From an uncultured Burkholderiales bacterium (lineage in GTDB: Bacteria > Pseudomonadota > Gammaproteobacteria > Burkholderiales > Burkholderiaceae_C), in contig CAISQQ010000228.1 in NCBI GenBank assembly GCA_903887655.1, positions 1 through 10,245 on the forward strand: a DNA stretch of 10,245 bases, in the 5' to 3' direction. A model generated the notes under the pieces. The model worked only from the letters and a program-made list of their open reading frames with translations. It made no database searches and was not told the origin of the DNA. Below are positions 1 through 5,954 of this stretch, piece after piece; positions within the stretch are counted from its first letter, which is position 1, and the number at the start of each line of letters is the position of its first letter. Position numbers and translations under genes: made by a program.

Positions 1-665
1 CCACCGATCACGTTGATGAGCAAAATCAAAAGACCAGCAACCGCATCGCCCGATACGAATTTGGAAGCACCGTCCATCGAACCAAAAAAGTCAGACTCTT
101 GGGACAACTCTTCACGTCTTTTCTTGGCCGTGGCTTGATCAATCACACCCGCATTCAAATCCGCGTCAATTGACATTTGTTTACCCGGCATCGCGTCCAA
201 GGTAAAACGCGCGTTCACTTCAGACACGCGTCCAGCACCTTTGGTCACCACAATGAAGTTGATGATCATCAAAATCGAGAAAATGATGAATCCCACCAAA
301 TAGTTGCCACTGATGACGAACTCACCAAAGGCTGCAATCACTTTACCCGCCGAGTCTTGGCCTTCACTGCCATGAACCAAAATCACCCGGGTCGAGGCCA
401 CGTTCAAGGCCAGGCGAAGCATGGTGGCAAACAGCAACACGGAGGGAAACGCTGAAAAGTCGAGCGGCTTGGTGGTGCTGATGGCAATCATGATGATGAC
501 CAAGCTCGCCACAATATTGAAAGTGAACAAAAAGTCGAGCAAAAGCGGGGGCAAGGGCAAGACCAACATGCCCATGATCATCAACACCAGCGCAGGAATA
601 CCCAGACCGGAGTAGTCAAATTTATTCAAATTCTGTCGAATGGTTGACAGGCTGAGGGTAGTCAT
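1..665 (-). CDS. flhA: Flagellar biosynthesis protein FlhA, N-terminal part (runs off left edge)
   Basis: Read on the minus strand from ATG at 665-663, the frame stays open for 221 codons to the window edge. FlhA is the large inner-membrane export-gate protein of the flagellar type III secretion system. The visible part holds the first membrane segments (about residues 22-60 and 115-141) and the FHIPEP-family hallmark at 82-95 (MLRLALNVASTRVI). It also has the conserved cytoplasmic loop with DAMPGKQMSIDADLN (157-171) and DGASKFVSGDAVAG (198-211), leading into the next membrane segment. These motifs are nearly invariant in the family, so the identity is secure. Full-length FlhA is usually about 690 residues, so roughly two thirds, including the cytosolic domain, lies outside. 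The ribosome site is weak (AGCAGAAAAG about 6 bases upstream). The gene is divergent from fliK and has a sigma-54-type promoter about 75 bases upstream. Confidence 0.97.
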   Translation of the reverse strand, partial: MTTLSLSTIRQNLNKFDYSGLGIPALVLMIMGMLVLPLPPLLLDFLFTFNIVASLVIIMIAISTTKPLDFSAFPSVLLFATMLRLALNVASTRVILVHGSEGQDSAGKVIAAFGEFVISGNYLVGFIIFSILMIINFIVVTKGAGRVSEVNARFTLDAMPGKQMSIDADLNAGVIDQATAKKRREELSQESDFFGSMDGASKFVSGDAVAGLLILLINVIG

Positions 666-737
666 GGTCTTTTCTGCTTCAAAATTTAATGCTTAAGGTT
701 TCACAAAACGCAATTTCTTCAAGGTGTCCTTTCTGTT

Positions 738-755
738 AAGCAATCGATATGCCAG
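738..755 (-). promoter_or_regulatory. Sigma-54 (-24/-12) promoter for flhA
   Basis: On the minus strand the bases read CTGGCATATCGATTGCTT. This has the obligatory GG-N10-GC spacing, a TGGCA -24 element and a TTGCTT -12 element, close to the RpoN consensus (TTGGCACG-N4-TTGCT). The predicted start of transcription is near 728, giving a leader of about 63 bases before the flhA ATG. Orientation and distance fit flhA exactly. It is a sequence match only; there is no start-site data. Confidence 0.75.
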
Positions 756-789
756 TTACGTTGACGTTACGCCGTCGCCGCCGCATGGA

Positions 790-976
790 GGACCCCAGCT
801 CGTTGAGCGCGACGCCAACCGTGTCAGCGTTGTGCCCGTTGACGGTCGGTGTTTGGGGTCCCAGCAATTTCTGCGCTCAGTCCAAAACCCGGCACCTTGT
901 TTCATGGGTTAAACACCACAGGGGGTTGTCCTCACCGGGTTCGGCGGGGGAATGGCCAACCGATGCGGGGACCCCA
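790..976. repeat. Three copies of a GGACCCCA motif, candidate activator-binding (enhancer) sites
   Basis: The 8-mer GGACCCCA occurs at 790-797 and 969-976 on the plus strand and inverted (TGGGGTCC) at 854-861. The second and third copies share a longer core, GGGACCCCAA (853-862 inverted, 968-977 direct). I did not see the exact 8-mer elsewhere in the window. The cluster lies between two divergent sigma-54-type promoters, 35-240 bases upstream of each, the normal place for sites of a sigma-54 activator. Binding is inference; the repetition is directly visible. Confidence 0.45.
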
Positions 977-1031
977 AGGTCCAGTAAAAAGCCTCGGGGG
1001 TGCAAATATTGGCCACTTGGTCAAGACAGGA

Positions 1032-1049
1032 CAGGCAGAAAAATTGCTT
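1032..1049 (+). promoter_or_regulatory. Candidate sigma-54 (-24/-12) promoter for the fliK operon
   Basis: The plus strand reads CAGGCAGAAAAATTGCTT. It has exact GG-N10-GC spacing, GGCA in the -24 box (AGGCA instead of the preferred TGGCA) and a perfect TTGCTT -12 box followed by T-rich sequence. The predicted transcript would start near 1058 and leave a leader of about 280 bases before fliK. It pairs with the opposite promoter facing flhA. It is weaker than the flhA site because of the imperfect -24 element and the long leader. Confidence 0.5.
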
Positions 1050-1267
1050 TTCAGCGTTCATGGCAAGCTTCAACTCTTCACACTCAACGACTTTAAAAAA
1101 ATAAATGGCCCCTAACAAATACTACTTATTGTATATTGATGGATCATTTGGAGTAATAAAGAACTATTTTAATCGGATTTTCTTGTTCATTTCTTGCAAA
1201 AAATGAGGTTCTTATGGATTCCCGACCCATGGCAAAGAGTAACCAGTCACGATTTTTGCTTATTCAG

Positions 1268-1297
1268 CTTGTCTTGGCATTTCCGTGCCCAGACAAG
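1268..1297. repeat. Hairpin/dyad in the fliK leader
   Basis: CTTGTCT (1268-1274) pairs with AGACAAG (1291-1297). After one mismatch, GGCA (1276-1279) pairs with TGCC (1286-1289) around a six-base loop. That makes 11 of 12 stem positions paired. No T-run follows, so it is not an intrinsic terminator. It ends about 44 bases before the fliK ATG and could be an operator dyad or an mRNA structure affecting fliK translation or stability. Confidence 0.5.
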
Positions 1298-1341
1298 GCC
1301 GACAACACACAAACTGACGTACACCCAATTACACCAAGACC

Positions 1342-3861
1342 ATGAGTTTGAATCCCATCAATTCACTGAACACCAATACCACCGCATTGAGCGACTCGCC
1401 GCTCCTGGGTGGAACTAGTGCGGCTCAAAACACGCCCAGCAGTCCCGTTTCAGGGCCACAGTTCTCGGCGTTTTTTGAGCGGATGATGCATCCCTCGTTT
1501 GCCCAAGACCACAAAAATAACCCACCGACAACGTCACTCAGCGCCCCAGTGCTCGGCGCCAACCTCACCGAGGTCGGCAACACCGGGATGCTCAACAGCA
1601 CGCCCGGCTCTTTGGGCGGTTTGCCGTTTGCCAATTTTCTAGGTGGCACCGATTTGAGCGCCCTGTCTGGAACCTCGGCCTTTGGTGACTTGGGGCATTC
1701 AAGCCAGCCCCAAGCTTTTGCGCCCGCACACAACAGCGGATTTGGAGCCGATAGCGCCTCTTTGGGTACGTCCTCGGCATGGGGCTCGACGTCGAGGTCC
1801 CCATCACCACCTTCAACGCACACCAGCGTCAATCGCAGCCAGACCCATGAAGCGCGCACAACTCGCGCTGACGACGAGCACAGTGCGCCCAGCGCTCGAC
1901 GCTCACAATCCAACGACAACACCAGCACCCAAGACAATCACTCCCGCCAAGATGCCAGCAGCACCAGCAGCACGAACAGCGCCGCCACCGCCCAAAGCAC
2001 CAACGCGCATGAGCATTTGCAGCGTCGAGAGCAATCCAGCCGACCAGGCGGTGAGCCCAACCCCAAAACCAGCGCAGCCGTAGATCAAGACCCCAACGCG
2101 CCCAAGCCAGCGAGCACTTTGGGTGGGATCTCGACAGCGGATTCAACAACCCCAGATGGCGTGGACCCGTTGGCAAGCGCCAACACTGAGCAACCCAACC
2201 CAGCAGCATCAAGTCGATTGACCCTGGCCACAATGGCATTGGAGCAACAACGGCTCCAAAATGCGACAAGTTCTTTGCCAATTGCAAACGCCAGTGTGAC
2301 AAGCGAGGCGAGTTCACCCGACTCCGCACAGAACAATGACAGCGCTTTGGGCACAGACCTCAGCGGCGTGGACAGCCGTGGCACCAATGCGCTTAAAACC
2401 GTGGCATTGGGCAACAACGCCCAAATCATCACCGCCTCCAGTGACGCGCCCAATGAAAAAAGCTTGGCCGATTTTGCTCGCTCGATGGGCTTTGATGAAG
2501 GCGCCATCTCCGAACTCTTTGGACCCGACGCCAATGCCTTGATGCTCAATGCCGCGGCACTTCAAGCCGGGCAGCTCAACTCGAGCGCCATGAACGCGGG
2601 CGCTTTGAACACCGTCACGAGTGCGGCCAACGCCTTGGCCAACCAGACCAGCACGCCTGGGCTCACCCTCACCACCAATGCCGCTTCACTGGCAACGCTC
2701 ACCTTGAATTCCAGCGCCAGCGCCAATGACAACACCCTCACTGCGGCTCAAACCGCCGCCAGTGCCGCCATGCTCACCAGCAACAGCTTGGGCACAGCAC
2801 TCAATCCCTTGTCCCATTTGCCCGTCTCTGGCCAAAATGGCAGTGTTCTGACAAGCCCAGCGTTGGCTTTGAACAACCCCATCGCTGCAGCCCTGAGCGG
2901 CAACGGCTCGAGCAGTTTGCTGCAAGCCAACGCCAGCACAACGCTTGGCACCAATCCCGCCATCACGACTTTGTCCGACATGAGCGACTTGATGGAACAA
3001 GCGGGGATCAACACGGCCGAGGCCAAGATCGCTTTTTCTGCCCAAACCATGGCCTCTTCACGCATGAGTGGCGCCATGGCCAGCAATGCCACCAACCCAG
3101 CCAGCACGTTGTCGGTGCTCAATATGGCGGGCTCCAACCTCTCGAGCGCTGCCATCGAAACACTGCAAACCGCGTTTAACCAATTGAATGGCAAAGGCGC
3201 CTTCAGCACCGAAGACAGCAAGGCCTTTGATGTGGGCTTGGGAGCCACGGCCAACCCGGCTGGTGTCGACTCCACACCGGGCGTGGTCGCCACCTTGGAT
3301 CTGTCTGGACAAAGCACCCAAAACGGGGGCAGTAACTCTGCCAATTCGGGCAACCCAACGGCGAGCAACGCCAATGCAACGAGCCAAAACCCACTGAACA
3401 TGGCCGATACCTATGAACAACTCTCCAACCAATTGGCCAATGAGCTGTCCAAGCGCATGAATGACCAAATCAGCCAGGGCCAATGGAAGATGAAATTTGC
3501 CCTCAAACCCTCGTCTTTGGGGATCGTGGACATTTCTCTTGAAATGAAGGATGGCAAACTCGCTGCGGTGTTACAGTCTGATAACGCTTTGACACAAAAT
3601 CTTCTACAACACGGCTCACAGCAACTCAAGGATAATCTGAGTGTTTTGGGACTCAACCAAGCCAGCGTCCTCGTTGGACAAGGCAGTGGGGGAGGCGCCA
3701 GTGCGCAGGGACAAGGCTCCGCCAATGATGGTCACAATCCGTTTGCAAACAACAGCCAAAATGCAAGTTCAGTCAATGACTTGACTCAAGCTTCTTCCAC
3801 TGTTGCCGATGCCCCGATCACGGGCAACAGCAACAATGCCTTGTTGGATACCTTCGTTTGA
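1342..3861 (+). CDS. fliK: Flagellar hook-length control protein FliK, unusually long
   Basis: The product is 839 residues. FliK is exported through the flagellar type III apparatus, measures hook length and switches export from hook to filament subunits. The recognisable part is the C-terminal Flg_hook domain at about residues 690-780. It contains the typical strand LKPSSLGIVDISLEM (721-735), followed by LAAVLQSDNALTQNLLQ and a region ending in the leucine-rich DNLSVLGLNQASV segment. A glycine/serine/asparagine-rich tail follows. Everything before about 690 is low complexity, rich in Ser, Ala, Asn, Thr and Gly, with a hydrophilic stretch around 150-240 and an Ala/Leu/Asn-rich stretch around 390-690. 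This fits an extended, secretable ruler. Enteric FliK is about 375-405 residues, so this one is about twice as long. The ATG at 1342 lacks a strong ribosome site. It is the first gene of the rightward operon; fliL follows after 45 bases. Confidence 0.9.
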   Translation: MSLNPINSLNTNTTALSDSPLLGGTSAAQNTPSSPVSGPQFSAFFERMMHPSFAQDHKNNPPTTSLSAPVLGANLTEVGNTGMLNSTPGSLGGLPFANFLGGTDLSALSGTSAFGDLGHSSQPQAFAPAHNSGFGADSASLGTSSAWGSTSRSPSPPSTHTSVNRSQTHEARTTRADDEHSAPSARRSQSNDNTSTQDNHSRQDASSTSSTNSAATAQSTNAHEHLQRREQSSRPGGEPNPKTSAAVDQDPNAPKPASTLGGISTADSTTPDGVDPLASANTEQPNPAASSRLTLATMALEQQRLQNATSSLPIANASVTSEASSPDSAQNNDSALGTDLSGVDSRGTNALKTVALGNNAQIITASSDAPNEKSLADFARSMGFDEGAISELFGPDANALMLNAAALQAGQLNSSAMNAGALNTVTSAANALANQTSTPGLTLTTNAASLATLTLNSSASANDNTLTAAQTAASAAMLTSNSLGTALNPLSHLPVSGQNGSVLTSPALALNNPIAAALSGNGSSSLLQANASTTLGTNPAITTLSDMSDLMEQAGINTAEAKIAFSAQTMASSRMSGAMASNATNPASTLSVLNMAGSNLSSAAIETLQTAFNQLNGKGAFSTEDSKAFDVGLGATANPAGVDSTPGVVATLDLSGQSTQNGGSNSANSGNPTASNANATSQNPLNMADTYEQLSNQLANELSKRMNDQISQGQWKMKFALKPSSLGIVDISLEMKDGKLAAVLQSDNALTQNLLQHGSQQLKDNLSVLGLNQASVLVGQGSGGGASAQGQGSANDGHNPFANNSQNASSVNDLTQASSTVADAPITGNSNNALLDTFV

Positions 3862-3906
3862 GCTTCAGCACAAGTCCAACCCACTCAAATTTTTAGGAGT
3901 TAAACC

Positions 3907-4491
3907 ATGGCCACCGCCGCACCAGAAGAAAACGCAGAAGACACCGCAGAGCCGAAAAAGAAAAAACCAATTGTTAAAATCTTGATTGGCGTGATCGTAG
4001 GCATTGTCCTGTTGGTCGGTGTGGCATTTGCAACGCTCTTTTTCTCGGGCTATTTCGAGAAAAAAGCCGAACTTGAGGCCGAAGACAAACTCGAGGAGCT
4101 CGAGGCCGCGGCCAGCAAGGCCAAAGTCGAGGCACCCTCTAAAATCAAAAAGGAGGCTCCTGAGGGAACCCGTTTTGAGAAGAATTACCTGCAACTTGAA
4201 AAAGAGCTCATGACCAACATCACGGGCTCCAAAAAAGTGATGGTGGTACAAATTGCACTCATGACCCATTACGACAACCGCGTATTTGACAATGTGAAAA
4301 AACATGAATTCGCTTTGCGTTCGGCCATGCTTGACGTGATGCGCCAAAGCACCGAGAGCGAAATTGCCAAGCCTGAGTTCAGAAAAGACCTGGCAGCCAA
4401 GCTCAAAGACACCATGAACGAGTTGCTTGAAAACTACGAAGACTTTGGCGGTATCGAAGACGTCTTTTTCACCTCTTTTGTGATGCAATAA
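3907..4491 (+). CDS. fliL: Flagellar basal body-associated protein FliL
   Basis: The product is 194 residues. FliL is a single-span inner-membrane protein that surrounds the stator units near the basal body and supports torque and stator stability. A short charged N-terminus with a lysine run (17-20) precedes one membrane helix at about 22-46. A charged linker at 51-88, rich in Glu, Lys and Ala, may be helical. The periplasmic FliL domain at about 89-194 ends in the typical GGIEDVFFTSFVMQ, matching the usual 'I.DV.FT.FV.Q' ending of the family. A good ribosome site, AGGAGT (3895-3900), lies six bases before the ATG, which fixes the start. It lies between fliK and fliM, as in most flagellar operons. 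The linker makes it somewhat longer than the enteric protein (about 155 residues). Confidence 0.92.
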   Translation: MATAAPEENAEDTAEPKKKKPIVKILIGVIVGIVLLVGVAFATLFFSGYFEKKAELEAEDKLEELEAAASKAKVEAPSKIKKEAPEGTRFEKNYLQLEKELMTNITGSKKVMVVQIALMTHYDNRVFDNVKKHEFALRSAMLDVMRQSTESEIAKPEFRKDLAAKLKDTMNELLENYEDFGGIEDVFFTSFVMQ

Positions 4492-4509
4492 ATTTAATTA
4501 CCAGCAACC

Positions 4510-5508
4510 ATGTCTGATCGATCCAATTTGCTCTCGCCTGAGGAGCTGCTTGCACTGACCGAAGGTGTGCAAGACGGCTCCATTGAAACGGACACCGGGT
4601 TCAACACCCAGGTGAGCGTGCACAAGCACGACTTGGCAAGCGAGGACAGCAGCTTGGGGGTGAATGTCTCGTCGGTGGACATGATCAACGAGCGCTTGAT
4701 TCGAATGTTCAGGCTCGGCTTGTTGGAGGTCTTGCGCACCACCCCGCGCGTGAATCCCAACAAAGTTCAAATCATGAAGTTTGGGGAGTACTTGAAAACC
4801 ATCAAGCCCCCCTTGGCTGTCAACACCATCCGACTCAACCCCTTGCGTGGCTACTCGGTGGTGATCATTGACCCGTCGGTGATTTTTAGCTCTCTCGACA
4901 GTTTTTTTGGTGGGTTTGGCAAAGGCGTGGGTGATTTGCCCCCTGGGCGGCTCTTCACCGCGACCGAGACGCGCATCATCAACATCATATTGGATGTGTT
5001 TTTCAAATCCCTTCGCGAAGCATGGGCGCCCGTGATGGAAATCACCACCGAGCGGGTGGCCTCCGAGATCAATCCCCAGTTTGCACAAATCGCTGACGAA
5101 AACGATTTGGTGGTCTTGAGCCGTTTTGAGTCCGATGCGACCAGCACCAGTGCGCGCGGCTTCATTGACTTGGTCTATCCTTATGCCACCTTAAAGCCAC
5201 TCAGAGAGTTGCTCAGGAACCGTGTTCAAACGGGCGACGGCAACGAGGAGTCCGATAAAGCCTGGCGCGAAGACATGGCCATTGCAGTGGGCGACGCCAC
5301 TTTGGATGTGAAAGTTCTGATGGGACACCTCAAAACCACCTTGAGTCACCTGCAAAACATGAAAGAAGGCGATATGCTTTATTTCAAAAAACCCGAACTT
5401 GCCCAATTCATCTCCCAAGGTGTGCCCACCTTTGGCGTGAGTGTGGGCACCCGCGGCTCACAAGTTGCGGTGAGAGTTGAAAAACAAATCATCCCCGGCC
5501 AGCTTTGA
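4510..5508 (+). CDS. fliM: Flagellar motor switch protein FliM
   Basis: The product is 332 residues, the normal length for FliM (about 334 in E. coli). FliM forms the middle of the C-ring, binds phosphorylated CheY and sets rotation direction. The N-terminal LLSPEELLALTEGV (7-20) corresponds to the CheY-binding peptide (LSQ.EIDALL in other species). The middle domain has GGFG at 134-137 in SSLDSFFGGFGKG and the conserved RLFTATETRIINIILDVF (147-164). The C-terminal SpoA-type domain at about 260-327 pairs with FliN. The ATG at 4510 follows the fliL stop by 18 bases; its ribosome site is poor, which suggests coupling to fliL translation. fliN starts 16 bases after its stop. Confidence 0.95.
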   Translation: MSDRSNLLSPEELLALTEGVQDGSIETDTGFNTQVSVHKHDLASEDSSLGVNVSSVDMINERLIRMFRLGLLEVLRTTPRVNPNKVQIMKFGEYLKTIKPPLAVNTIRLNPLRGYSVVIIDPSVIFSSLDSFFGGFGKGVGDLPPGRLFTATETRIINIILDVFFKSLREAWAPVMEITTERVASEINPQFAQIADENDLVVLSRFESDATSTSARGFIDLVYPYATLKPLRELLRNRVQTGDGNEESDKAWREDMAIAVGDATLDVKVLMGHLKTTLSHLQNMKEGDMLYFKKPELAQFISQGVPTFGVSVGTRGSQVAVRVEKQIIPGQL

Positions 5509-5524
5509 TAGAGGAAGACAGACC

Positions 5525-5911
5525 ATGCCCGATAACATCACCCCTGAGAGCACCTCCGAAGAAGGTCCAGCAGACGCCTTGTTGAATCCCAGTGAATTTG
5601 ACCACGCTGAGCCCTTGCCCAATTCGCAAGACTTCAAGCTCAGTCATCCCGGGAACATCAATGCCGATGTGCTGCAAAACATCTCCGTGACGCTGGCCAT
5701 TGAGGTCGGTCGTGCCAACATCAAAATCAAAGACCTCATGCGCTTGACCCAAGGCAGTGTCGTCGAGCTCGACCGCATCGCGGGCGAACCCCTAGACCTC
5801 TTGGTCAATGACACCGTCGTCGCCCAAGGTGAGGTGGTCTTGGTCAATGACCGTTACGGCATCCGTCTCACCCGTGTGGTGCCTTCGACTGAACGTCTTA
5901 AAACCCTTTGA
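5525..5911 (+). CDS. fliN: Flagellar motor switch protein FliN
   Basis: The product is 128 residues from the ATG at 5525. FliN makes up the base of the C-ring with FliM and helps dock the export ATPase complex. An acidic, low-complexity N-terminus (1-45) is followed by the SpoA/C-ring domain at about 50-122. Its hallmarks are VTLAIEVGRANIKIKDLMRL (55-74), GSVVELDRIAGEPLDLLVN (77-95) and the end motif GEVVLVNDRYGIRLTRVV (102-119). The same frame is open upstream to an ATG at 5477 inside fliM. The start at 5525 is preferred because GAGGAAG (5511-5517) sits seven bases before it and because it avoids overlapping fliM. It belongs to the fliKLMN operon. Confidence 0.95.
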   Translation: MPDNITPESTSEEGPADALLNPSEFDHAEPLPNSQDFKLSHPGNINADVLQNISVTLAIEVGRANIKIKDLMRLTQGSVVELDRIAGEPLDLLVNDTVVAQGEVVLVNDRYGIRLTRVVPSTERLKTL

Positions 5912-5917
5912 TCCCTC

Positions 5918-5939
5918 ACACCTGAAGGTGTAATTTTTT
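5918..5939 (+). terminator. Weak terminator-like hairpin between fliN and the carbonic anhydrase gene
   Basis: ACACC (5918-5922) and GGTGT (5927-5931) form a five-pair stem with a TGAA tetraloop, followed by AA and six T residues. The stem is short, so termination is probably partial. It sits seven bases after the fliN stop and 15 bases before the next ATG. It could therefore lower expression of the downstream gene relative to the rotor genes. Confidence 0.4.
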
Positions 5940-5954
5940 AGTGAAAACTGTGCC

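Larger units (their letters stand above)
666..1341. other. flhA-fliK divergent regulatory spacer, no convincing gene
   Basis: This 676-base spacer separates the divergent flhA and fliK genes. Short open frames on both strands lack family resemblance, good ribosome sites or consistent coding character. Its left half is GC-rich with the repeated GGACCCCA motif; about 1080-1200 is AT-rich. It holds the two sigma-54-type promoters and the hairpin listed separately. No sigma-28 (FliA) box of good quality was found in it. Confidence 0.7.

Noticed and set aside
755..771. Direct repeat GTTACG-N5-GTTACG beside the flhA promoter
   Set aside because: It is only six bases, two copies, and partly overlaps the -24 element; too little to call a site.
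942..959. Minus-strand GG-N10-GC match (TTGGCC...CCGCC)
   Set aside because: The -12 region is C-rich and lacks the TTGC element; this is likely chance in GC-rich DNA.
1274..1291. Second sigma-54-like site (TTGGCA...TGCC) just before fliK
   Set aside because: The GG to GC spacing is one base too short, and sigma-54 promoters are strict about spacing. The bases are explained by the hairpin.
1744..1755. GCCGATAG resembling a sigma-28 -10 box
   Set aside because: It lies inside fliK and has no TAAA-type -35 element at the required distance.
1425..1937. 170-codon minus-strand frame inside fliK, and similar long frames on both strands up to 3725
   Set aside because: These are shadows created by the GC-rich, Ala/Ser-biased codons of fliK, with no independent start signals or family features.
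5477..5524. Upstream in-frame ATG that would extend FliN by 16 residues
   Set aside because: It overlaps fliM and lacks a ribosome site, whereas the ATG at 5525 has GAGGAAG at the right distance.
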